From an uncultured Clostridiaceae bacterium (lineage in GTDB: Bacteria > Bacillota > Clostridia > TANB77 > CAG-508), in NCBI GenBank assembly GCA_958402495.1, contig CATXTS010000114.1:1-6358 (forward strand): DNA of 6,358 nucleotides. The letters run 5' to 3'. The notes beneath the pieces are model-generated. The model was given only the letters and a program-made list of their open reading frames with translations, searched no databases and was not told the origin of the DNA. The position numbers and the translations under genes were made by a program. Each line of letters starts with the position of its first letter. Positions within the stretch are counted from its first letter, which is position 1. Of the stretch, positions 1 to 4,755 are shown in pieces.

Positions 1-147
1 AGTTACAAATATTATAATGACGGAAAAACATATATTAAAAGTCAAGGAGTAAAGTTTATAGAAGAAAATTATTATAAGAGAGAGTACTTAAAACGATTAG
101 AAAATTTACACCTTGATTTAAAGAAACAATTAGGAAATGAGGAATAA
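1..147 (+). CDS. C-terminal 48 residues of an unknown protein (5' end outside window)
   Basis: Frame 1 is open from the first base to a TAA at 145-147. It encodes a lysine-, glutamate- and tyrosine-rich tail that begins SYKYYNDGKTYIKSQ and ends LKKQLGNEE. The last ~25 residues (EENYYKREYLKRLENLHLDLKKQL) look like an amphipathic, possibly coiled-coil helix. The stop is only 2 bases before the ATG of the mobC-like gene, and the ribosome binding site of that gene lies inside this frame. The two genes are therefore probably in one operon and translationally coupled, which suggests a role in mobilization. I do not recognise the family from this fragment. That it is coding is supported by the tight spacing and composition, but the fragment is short. 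Confidence 0.6.
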   Translation, partial: SYKYYNDGKTYIKSQGVKFIEENYYKREYLKRLENLHLDLKKQLGNEE

Positions 148-149
148 AA

Positions 150-557
150 ATGTACGAACATAATGGAAGAAAATATGATAGATTTGATATTAGAATTACA
201 AGTGAAGAAAAAGCATTGATGAAAACAAAAGCTAAACTTTATGGATTTAATACACTAGCCGATTATATTGTTGCTAGTGCTATATATGAAAATCTTTATG
301 TTGAAGAAATTGAAGGAAAAGATGAAGTGACAAAGATTGTAAATACATTTATAAACAAGATAGAAGAACATAACTATTTGATTAGAGAATATCTAAATAA
401 AAATATGATATTAGATAATGAAAAAATTCGGCAACAATTAATAGACCAACAAAAAGAAATGGCTATGATGATAGATGAATTGAAAAACACAATGATTGAT
501 AAGCTATATGTTAATCAAAAAAGAAAAGCTACAGCTTTTTCAAAGAAAGGGGAGTGA
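150..557 (+). CDS. mobC: MobC-like relaxosome accessory protein (ribbon-helix-helix)
   Basis: This 135-residue protein starts with a short beta-strand-like segment (residues 9-17, YDRFDIRIT). Two predicted helices follow (about 18-30 and 34-48, SEEKALMKTKAKLYGFNTLADYIVASAI). This is the typical layout of ribbon-helix-helix DNA-binding proteins of the plasmid mobilization MobC type. Residues 50-120 are strongly helical and charged, probably a coiled coil. By family knowledge such proteins bind oriT as dimers and help the relaxase melt and nick DNA. The start ATG has TGAGGA 6 bases upstream. The gene lies directly before the relaxase with a 6-base gap, and its last codons contain the relaxase ribosome binding site, so the pair is coupled. 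It could also autoregulate the operon. The assignment rests on fold pattern and context rather than on a specific signature. Confidence 0.72.
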   Translation: MYEHNGRKYDRFDIRITSEEKALMKTKAKLYGFNTLADYIVASAIYENLYVEEIEGKDEVTKIVNTFINKIEEHNYLIREYLNKNMILDNEKIRQQLIDQQKEMAMMIDELKNTMIDKLYVNQKRKATAFSKKGE

Positions 558-563
558 TTATTG

Positions 564-2249
564 ATGCCTATTACAAAAAGAAAACCAATCAAAGGAAAAC
601 AAGGGTTAAGTTACTGTGTAAATTATGTTCTCGATAAAGAACATGAAGGACACAAGTATAGTAAAGATGTAGGATTAAAAACAGGTGTAAACTGTTCTAC
701 TGAATTTACTGTTGAAGATTTTATGAGAAACAATAGAAAATATCATAATGAAAATGATGAAAGAAGTGCTTATCATATAGTACAATCATTTCATTATGAA
801 GATAAAATCACACCTCAACAATGTCATGAAATGGGGGTTAGATTAGTCAAAGAATTATATCCTGACTTCCAATGTTTAGTTGTTACACATACTGATAGAA
901 ATTGTCTACACAATCATATAATAGTAAATGCAACATCAATTATGGGAAGAAAGCTAGAAGATAGATTAGCAAATAAAAATGAGGGGCTATATGGTTTGAG
1001 ATATAAGAGTGATGAAATAGCAAAAGAATATGGGTGTAGAATAATAGAAGATGCACCAAAGATAACAAGGCATAAATCATCAAATATCTTATATGCTTAT
1101 TCTAATGAGAGTTGGAAAAGCAAAATACAAGCAAGAATTAATGAATTGAAATTAACTGAAATGTCTTTTGATGGTATGTTAAGAAAATTAGCACTTGATG
1201 GATTTGAGATAAGGAATAGAGGAAAATATATTTCGGTTAGACCTTATGGAGCAAAAAAATTTACAAGATTAAAAACAATAGGTAAAGAATATGAGGAACA
1301 AACTTTAAAGCAATTCTTTTTTGAAAAAACAAGGAAAAGTACAAGCTATGATTTTAAAGAATTTTTACAAATACAAAATCCTTATGCTGAAAAATTTGAA
1401 GAAACTGCATTAAGAAGTAAAGAGGCTATTATAAAGAGTGGCTACAGTATTGTTGATGGTAAACTGTACCCTAAATATCAATTAGCAAAGTACTATGAAA
1501 TGAAAAAGTATAATGATGTATGTAGAGAAATAGAAATACTTAATAATGAAGGTATTCAAAGTTATAATGACCTAATAGATGCTACAAGTAAATTGGAAGA
1601 AGAAATAACAACAAAAGAGCATGAAAATAATTTAACGATTGAAAAATATAACTCTTTACAAAGGAATATTCCTATTGCATCAATATATATTGAAAAATAT
1701 AATGACTATCAAATTTATCAAGAAAATGTAGAAATGTTTGGAATTGAAAATGTACAAAAAAATCAAGATGTAAAACTATTTGAAAATGCTAGAGAAGAAC
1801 TAAACAATATTGGATTGAATGAAGTTAAAGAATTATTAAATCAAGCAAATGTTTTAAAAATGGAAATAAACAAAAATGATGCGTATTTATCATATTTAAA
1901 AAATAAAATGAGTGACTTTGAACACATGAGAAAAATTGTAATTGAAAAAGATGAACATTATATCAAGTCAATACATTTCTCTAATAAGATGATTAATAGA
2001 CAAAGAAGTGATAACAATACATACTGTGTAAAGTTGCCTTATACAAACCAATATGTATATTTGAATAGAAAATCAGTTGTATGGGATAGATATGATGTAT
2101 CAGCTACAATGTATTTGATAAATGATGATGAATATAAGATATATGATAAAGATAATAATTATGTTCAATCAGTATCGGCGGACAAGTTGGAAGAAATTAG
2201 CAATCAAGAAAGAGAGAAAATTTTAGAAAGCAAGAAAAAAGAAGAATAA
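564..2249 (+). CDS. Relaxase / mobilization nuclease (PF03432-type, MOBP-like)
   Basis: This 561-residue protein nicks and covalently binds one DNA strand at oriT to start conjugative transfer. The N-terminal ~165 residues form the relaxase domain. Candidate catalytic tyrosines are Y17 and Y21 in LSYCVNYVLD. H71 lies in a HIVQSF strand. The metal-binding motif is H109-x-D111-x4-H116-x-H118-x3-N122, within THTDRNCLHNHIIVN. Residues ~170-260 look like a small DNA-binding module. Residues ~300-470 are long charged helices. The last ~90 residues form a beta-rich segment (KLPYTNQYVYLNRKSVVW), then a charged tail. ATG 564 is preferred over the in-frame TTG at 561 because AAGGGGAG (547-554) is 9 bases upstream of it. 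No frameshift or missing motif is visible, so the protein should be functional. The stop codon overlaps the stem of the operon terminator. The exact MOB subfamily is inferred. Confidence 0.9.
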   Translation: MPITKRKPIKGKQGLSYCVNYVLDKEHEGHKYSKDVGLKTGVNCSTEFTVEDFMRNNRKYHNENDERSAYHIVQSFHYEDKITPQQCHEMGVRLVKELYPDFQCLVVTHTDRNCLHNHIIVNATSIMGRKLEDRLANKNEGLYGLRYKSDEIAKEYGCRIIEDAPKITRHKSSNILYAYSNESWKSKIQARINELKLTEMSFDGMLRKLALDGFEIRNRGKYISVRPYGAKKFTRLKTIGKEYEEQTLKQFFFEKTRKSTSYDFKEFLQIQNPYAEKFEETALRSKEAIIKSGYSIVDGKLYPKYQLAKYYEMKKYNDVCREIEILNNEGIQSYNDLIDATSKLEEEITTKEHENNLTIEKYNSLQRNIPIASIYIEKYNDYQIYQENVEMFGIENVQKNQDVKLFENAREELNNIGLNEVKELLNQANVLKMEINKNDAYLSYLKNKMSDFEHMRKIVIEKDEHYIKSIHFSNKMINRQRSDNNTYCVKLPYTNQYVYLNRKSVVWDRYDVSATMYLINDDEYKIYDKDNNYVQSVSADKLEEISNQEREKILESKKKEE

Positions 2250-2275
2250 AGATGCGAAAAAAAAGCATCTTTTTT
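2248..2275 (+). terminator. Intrinsic terminator of the mobilization operon
   Basis: An 8-bp perfect stem (AAAGATGC 2248-2255 with GCATCTTT 2265-2272) encloses a 9-base A-rich loop. Six consecutive T residues (2270-2275) finish it. It overlaps the relaxase stop codon and insulates the next promoter, which starts about 15 bases downstream. Confidence 0.85.
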
Positions 2276-2289
2276 CATAAACTTCCAAT

Positions 2290-2323
2290 ATGTGTTGACA
2301 GTAATACACATAAATGATATAAT
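2290..2323 (+). promoter_or_regulatory. Repeat promoter P1 with ATGTGT-N10-ACACAT operator
   Basis: TTGACA (2295-2300), a 17-base spacer and TATAAT (2318-2323) form a perfect sigma-A consensus promoter. An inverted repeat, ATGTGT (2290-2295) and ACACAT (2306-2311) with a 10-base gap, straddles the -35 box. A protein bound there would block RNA polymerase. The same block recurs at 3675, 4252 and 4695. Similarity continues downstream through the leader to the ribosome binding site (GTGTAGAAAGAGAGGTA, 2328-2344), so the repeat unit is about 55 bp. It drives the 82-aa gene and probably the 313-aa gene. The promoter is near certain; the operator role is inferred. Confidence 0.88.
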
Positions 2324-2350
2324 AAGAGTGTAGAAAGAGAGGTACTATAA

Positions 2351-2599
2351 ATGGAAAAATTATTAAAGATGTCATTTTTTAACGGAACATTGGATATTCA
2401 AAAAGCAAAGGAGGTAGTCAATAACACTAATAAAAAATTATCCTATAGATACGGATTAAGTTATAGAGGTGCAGAAGAAAATCCCATTTCAAAAGATAAG
2501 GCATTAGAAATTTTAGATAATAATAATGGTTTGTTAGATGTATATGAATATGAAGATAAAATAATCTTAAATGAATACAGTTGTAATGATATGTGGTAG
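2351..2599 (+). CDS. Small protein of unknown function (82 aa), first gene of the P1 unit
   Basis: This 82-residue soluble protein has no signal peptide or membrane segment. It starts MEKLLKMSFFNGTLD and has a central segment YRYGLSYRGAEENPISKDKA, followed by a predicted helix and an acidic tyrosine-rich end (DVYEYEDKIILNEYS) that looks like a beta hairpin. The tidy order suggests a small folded alpha/beta domain. I cannot assign a family. Support for translation is strong: a consensus promoter 28 bases upstream, AGAGAGG (2336-2342) 8 bases before the ATG, and the same leader before two other genes here (3738 and 4756). Its last codons and TAG stop form the left arm of a 16-bp hairpin. The neighbours suggest an accessory function of a mobile element. 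Confidence 0.8.
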   Translation: MEKLLKMSFFNGTLDIQKAKEVVNNTNKKLSYRYGLSYRGAEENPISKDKALEILDNNNGLLDVYEYEDKIILNEYSCNDMW

Positions 2600-2620
2600 A
2601 AAATCTATCACATATCATTA
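2584..2620 (+). repeat. Long inverted repeat / hairpin over the stop codon of the 82-aa gene
   Basis: The left arm (2584-2599, TAATGATATGTGGTAG) pairs with the right arm (2605-2620, CTATCACATATCATTA) over 16 positions. There is one G-T wobble and a 5-base AAAAT loop. The TAG stop of the 82-aa gene forms the top of the left arm. No T-run follows, so it is not a classical intrinsic terminator. It could be an mRNA-stabilising or processing structure, part of an attenuator together with the palindrome 9 bases downstream, or a DNA structure such as a replication or protein-binding site. The structure is directly visible; its role is unknown. Confidence 0.75.
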
Positions 2621-2628
2621 ATAAGCTA

Positions 2629-2652
2629 AAAGGTGGAAGTACTTCCACCTTT
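2629..2652. repeat. Perfect palindrome, copy 1 (shared 20-bp core)
   Basis: The core AGGTGGAAGTACTTCCACCT (2631-2650) is perfectly self-complementary, and the flanking AA/TT extends it to 24 bp. It has no central gap: the centre is GTAC. The sequence TTTATAAAA follows, which is a weak T-tract for a terminator. An identical core lies at 5163-5182 before parB, with different but still pairing flanks. Possible roles are a dimeric-protein site (ParB centromere or operator), an attenuator, or a weak terminator. Here it lies between the 82-aa and 313-aa genes. Confidence 0.85.
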
Positions 2653-2682
2653 ATAAAATAAACAACAAGGAAGGGCAATCAA

Positions 2683-3624
2683 ATGAACATTGATGAATTT
2701 TTATTAAACAACGAACACCGATTTTTTATAAATGAACAATATGGTAGTATTGTAAAAATTAAATATAATGAATATATTGATTTTCTTTATCAAACAAAAA
2801 TGTATTATCAACTTGATTATATTGGATTTTTGCATAGACCAACAAAAAGTCTATACGGACAAGATAGATACTGTTTTGAATATGAATTTTCCAAAAAATT
2901 AAAAAAAGTTATCTATAAAGGCACTATTGAAGATATTTATAAAAATATCGAAAATGAAGTAAATGTATTATTAAATAAATACATAGATGCACATAAAGAA
3001 GAATTGAAAAAAATTGCATCTAATAGGTTTGATAAAGATGTTACAGAAAATAAACTATATGTTAAAGATTTGAAAAATTATGCAAGAGAAATGTATATAT
3101 ATAAAATGCGGAATGCTATGGAATTTAAAAGCTATTATACCAATAATTATTTTAAAGTTCATAAAGAAGTAATTTATGATTATCTACAGGACAAAAAATC
3201 AACAGTAGAAAAATTATTTGAAAATTATATACTAGATGATATTAACCTTTATGATATAAAAGTATCAGTAAAAAATCAAATTGGTTATACATTGTTAGAA
3301 AATGAATTTAAAGAAAATGTGATTATTAATGAATTTGAACATAATCCAAAAAACGAAATTAAAAAAATACATGACATTATAGAAAGTATAGAAAATATAT
3401 ATGCTAAAGAATTAGTACTTACTGTAACAAAAAATAATCAAACAATTTCTTTTAGGTTTCCAAAACGTGAACTATATAGTCAATCAATATGGAATATGTA
3501 TATAAAAAATACAAGCGAAAGAAAGTTAGTAGAGGAACTATATGACAATAGAGATTTTTCCATGAAAGATATAATCAAAATCGAATATAGAAAGAAAGTA
3601 TTATATAAAGACAATAACAAATAA
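2683..3624 (+). CDS. Unknown protein, 313 aa, very AT-rich
   Basis: This 313-residue soluble protein is rich in K, E, N, I and Y, with no signal peptide or membrane helix. The N-terminal ~75 residues look mixed alpha/beta, with a segment LDYIGFLHRPTKSLYGQDRY. Residues ~80-190 are mostly charged helices. A final segment contains a strand-rich stretch (ELVLTVTKNNQTISFRFPKREL). I recognise no family or catalytic motif. AAGGAAGGG (2667-2675) lies 7 bases before the ATG. No own promoter is visible, so it is likely transcribed from P1 through the two structured elements at 2584-2652, which may tune its expression relative to the 82-aa gene. It ends at a strong terminator that overlaps its stop codon. 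GC in sampled stretches is only about 18-25%, among the lowest in the window. Confidence 0.85.
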   Translation: MNIDEFLLNNEHRFFINEQYGSIVKIKYNEYIDFLYQTKMYYQLDYIGFLHRPTKSLYGQDRYCFEYEFSKKLKKVIYKGTIEDIYKNIENEVNVLLNKYIDAHKEELKKIASNRFDKDVTENKLYVKDLKNYAREMYIYKMRNAMEFKSYYTNNYFKVHKEVIYDYLQDKKSTVEKLFENYILDDINLYDIKVSVKNQIGYTLLENEFKENVIINEFEHNPKNEIKKIHDIIESIENIYAKELVLTVTKNNQTISFRFPKRELYSQSIWNMYIKNTSERKLVEELYDNRDFSMKDIIKIEYRKKVLYKDNNK

Positions 3625-3649
3625 AAGAACTATTGGTAGTTCTTTTTTT
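3623..3649 (+). terminator. Intrinsic terminator after the 313-aa gene
   Basis: A 10-bp perfect stem (AAAAGAACTA 3623-3632 with TAGTTCTTTT 3637-3646) has a TTGG tetraloop and a 7-T run (3643-3649). It overlaps the stop codon and closes the P1 unit just before repeat promoter P2. Confidence 0.92.
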
Positions 3650-3674
3650 AACAAAAAAGAAAAATATATTACAA

Positions 3675-3708
3675 ATGTGTTGATAGTAGCACACATAAAT
3701 GATATAAT
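3675..3708 (+). promoter_or_regulatory. Repeat promoter P2 with ATGTGT-N10-ACACAT operator
   Basis: The boxes are TTGATA (3680-3685), a 17-base spacer and TATAAT (3703-3708). The dyad is ATGTGT (3675-3680) and ACACAT (3691-3696). This is the most diverged of the four copies: its -35 box and the dyad centre differ (GATAGTAGC instead of GACAGTAAT), but both operator arms are unchanged. The changes therefore avoid the half-sites, as expected if a protein reads them. The leader down to AGAGAGG matches P1. Confidence 0.87.
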
Positions 3709-3737
3709 AAGAGTGTAGAAAGAGAGAGGTATTAAAC

Positions 3738-4013
3738 ATGAAACAGACGGATATGAAAACGGCACTTATGCAGGGCGCAGAATTTAGAAAAGCATATACA
3801 GCACTCAAAGAGTTAGTAAGAGAGGGCAATTATTGGTATATTGATAGCCTAGAATGTTATCCTGAAACAGTACCAGTGAAGCTACATGAAGAATGCAAAG
3901 TAAAATATGGTGAGCTGTGGTTAGTATTTGCAGAAATCCTGTATCCCGAAAATTTTCCAAATGCAGATAGCTATGGTTTTGTTGTGGCACAAGAGGTGCT
4001 TAATAATGGCTAA
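3738..4013 (+). CDS. Unknown protein, 91 aa, GC-richer than its neighbours
   Basis: This 91-residue soluble protein starts with a helical region (MKTALMQGAEFRKAYTALKELVREGNYWYI). A mixed segment follows (PVKLHEECKVKYGELWLVFAEILYPENF), then a short C-terminal helix. I do not recognise the family. AGAGAGG (3723-3729) lies 8 bases before the ATG, and promoter P2 is just upstream. GC by hand count is about 39%, against roughly 20-25% in stretches of the 313-aa gene next to it. With codons such as ACG, GGC and CTG, this suggests that the unit came from a different donor. Its stop codon overlaps the next start by 8 bases, a sign of translational coupling to the small broken gene that follows. Confidence 0.78.
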   Translation: MKQTDMKTALMQGAEFRKAYTALKELVREGNYWYIDSLECYPETVPVKLHEECKVKYGELWLVFAEILYPENFPNADSYGFVVAQEVLNNG

Positions 4014-4181
4014 TAGATATGAGTTTGAGTTGGGCGAAATCGATGACGGATTAGTAGAAGAATACAAGACACTGGTTATTAAGTATTGTGAAAAACTGGA
4101 GAACTGACAGACTATTTAGTGTTCCAGTCGGCTATATGTTTTGCAACAGAATATTTAAAAGAAGTGCTTGAAAATGAATAG
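4006..4181 (+). pseudogene. Small gene broken by a -1 frameshift in an A-run (about 58 aa if intact)
   Basis: An ATG at 4006, coupled to the previous gene and preceded by AAGAGGTG, opens a frame that stops at TGA 4105-4107 after 33 residues (MANRYEFELGEIDD... ending YCEKLEN). The -1 frame continues as convincing protein (TGELTDYLVFQSAICFATEY ending VLENE) to TAG 4179-4181. The two parts join across an A5 run at 4091-4095. Restoring one A gives a continuous 58-residue helical protein running ...YCEKTGELTDYL.... Both halves share the raised GC (about 38%) of the 91-aa gene. The simplest reading is a one-base homopolymer deletion, either real or a sequencing error. Slippage on AAA could also make some full-length protein, but no clear stimulatory element was identified. 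The family is unknown. Confidence 0.7.
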
Positions 4182-4260
4182 AAGCAGACCAAAGCAGATA
4201 ATAGTATCATTGATAAACAAGGATAACTTGTTTTTTCAAAAAATCGCAAAAATGTGTTGA
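4174..4260 (+). pseudogene. Possible truncated N-terminus of a MobC-like protein
   Basis: An ATG at 4174 overlaps the stop region of the previous gene and reads MNRSRPKQIIV, then SLINKDNLFF, ending at TGA 4258-4260. The first ~11 residues resemble the start of mobilization or ribbon-helix-helix proteins, which often begin with basic residues followed by a strand like RPKQIIV. The frame then runs through a terminator stem and the -35 region of the next promoter, so its end cannot be native. It may be the remnant of a longer gene cut off where cassette c begins. No good ribosome binding site is visible, and the match is a short-motif impression only. Confidence 0.25.
4215..4236 (+). terminator. 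Intrinsic terminator of the P2 unit
   Basis: A 7-bp perfect stem (AAACAAG 4215-4221 with CTTGTTT 4227-4233) has a GATAA loop and a 6-T run (4231-4236). It lies about 16 bases before repeat promoter P3 and ends the GC-richer unit. Confidence 0.75.
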
Positions 4261-4285
4261 CAGTAATACACATAAATGATATAAT
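4252..4285 (+). promoter_or_regulatory. Repeat promoter P3 with ATGTGT-N10-ACACAT operator
   Basis: TTGACA (4257-4262), a 17-base spacer and TATAAT (4280-4285) form a perfect consensus promoter. The dyad is ATGTGT (4252-4257) and ACACAT (4268-4273). From the dyad to the -10 box it is identical to P1. Downstream it continues with AATAATGTA as P4 does, then diverges into a longer leader with its own hairpin. It drives the 66-aa and 43-aa genes. Confidence 0.88.
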
Positions 4286-4304
4286 AATAATGTAATAGGA
4301 AAGG

Positions 4305-4320
4305 GAGTTCAAAGGAACTC
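4305..4320 (+). promoter_or_regulatory. 5' leader hairpin before the 66-aa gene
   Basis: GAGTTC (4305-4310) pairs with GAACTC (4315-4320) around an AAAG tetraloop. It lies just downstream of the expected P3 start site, so it would sit near the 5' end of the mRNA. There it could protect the transcript from degradation. It does not cover the likely ribosome binding site, AAGGA at 4324-4328. The other repeat promoters lack this element. Confidence 0.5.
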
Positions 4321-4336
4321 AATAAGGACAACAAAA

Positions 4337-4537
4337 ATGACAGTAACAGTAGATGATTTTTTAGATATGCTAATTGATAGAGGTAGCCAAGAAATCGAGA
4401 TTTATTCTTTTATGCAAGAAAGAACTGTATTTAGTGGGTATGATGATGATATGGATTTTGAATTTAAAGATATGACAGTATCATCTTTTGAAATCTTTAA
4501 TGATAAATTAGTCATTAATGTTGATGATGAATGTTAG
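4337..4537 (+). CDS. Very acidic small protein of unknown function (66 aa)
   Basis: This 66-residue protein has 18 Asp/Glu and only 4 Lys/Arg, a net charge of about -14. The order is an N-terminal helix (VDDFLDMLIDRG), strands (QEIEIYSF and RTVFSGYDDDMDFEF), then strands MTVSSFEIFNDKLVINVDDEC. The pattern fits a small alpha/beta fold. The acidic surface is compatible with a nucleic-acid mimic or a partner of a basic protein, but this is speculation. I do not recognise the family with certainty. AAGGA lies 8 bases upstream of the ATG, and promoter P3 with its leader hairpin precedes it. The 43-aa membrane protein gene follows after 17 bases and should be cotranscribed. Confidence 0.78.
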   Translation: MTVTVDDFLDMLIDRGSQEIEIYSFMQERTVFSGYDDDMDFEFKDMTVSSFEIFNDKLVINVDDEC

Positions 4538-4554
4538 AAAGGTAGGGAATTGAA

Positions 4555-4686
4555 ATGAAAAATCAAGAACTTAATTTTACTTCAAGAGGTTTAGCAACTG
4601 TAGTTATTGGTGTATGTCTATTAGCACAAATTACCGCACATACATTAGCAACATTGATTGATAATCTAACAAAATTATTTTTTTAG
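4555..4686 (+). CDS. 43-aa single-pass membrane peptide
   Basis: The ATG at 4555 has AGGGA (4544-4548) 6 bases upstream. The peptide begins MKNQELNFTSRG, followed by a hydrophobic segment from about residue 13 to 36 (LATVVIGVCLLAQITAHTLA...). It ends DNLTKLFF, with TAG at 4684-4686. The predicted topology is one membrane helix with a polar N-terminus. It is downstream of the acidic 66-aa gene in the same transcript. Possible roles are a membrane anchor or partner of the acidic protein, a holin-like or toxin-like peptide, or a surface-exclusion helper; the sequence does not decide. The good ribosome site, coherent transmembrane composition and operon position argue that it is real. Confidence 0.65.
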   Translation: MKNQELNFTSRGLATVVIGVCLLAQITAHTLATLIDNLTKLFF

Positions 4687-4694
4687 CCTTAAAA

Positions 4695-4728
4695 ATGTGT
4701 TGACAGTAATACACATAAATAGTATAAT
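4695..4728 (+). promoter_or_regulatory. Repeat promoter P4 with ATGTGT-N10-ACACAT operator
   Basis: TTGACA (4700-4705), a 17-base spacer and TATAAT (4723-4728) form a perfect consensus promoter. The dyad is ATGTGT (4695-4700) and ACACAT (4711-4716). The end of the spacer reads TAG instead of TGA; otherwise the block from dyad to -10 matches P1 and P3. The leader matches P1 and P2 down to AGAGAGG (4741-4747). No terminator separates it from the 43-aa gene 8 bases upstream. It drives the 133-aa gene and probably the partition genes, since no other promoter is visible before parB. Confidence 0.88.
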
Positions 4729-4755
4729 AATAATGTAGAAAGAGAGGTATGGAAT

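Noticed and set aside
1..150. oriT upstream of mobC
   Set aside because: I looked for an inverted repeat with a nick-like site near the start and saw none; this stretch is the end of another gene, so oriT is probably outside the window.
561..563. TTG as relaxase start
   Set aside because: The next codon is ATG (564), with ideal spacing to AAGGGGAG; the TTG adds only one residue.
2584..2620. Fifth operator copy, because the arms contain ATGTG and CACAT
   Set aside because: The gap is one base longer than in the four operators, the outer T/A positions differ, and no promoter boxes surround it.
4091..4095. Programmed -1 frameshift site
   Set aside because: The run is GAA AAA C in the reading frame rather than a classical X-XXY-YYZ heptamer, and no clear downstream stimulator was identified; a one-base loss is simpler.
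4555..4686. Type I toxin with antisense RNA for the 43-aa peptide
   Set aside because: The membrane helix is compatible, but no antisense promoter or terminator was found on the opposite strand, so I kept the neutral call.
2290..4728. CRISPR array from the four repeats
   Set aside because: Spacing is about 1385, 577 and 443 bases with genes between, and each repeat is a promoter rather than a CRISPR repeat.
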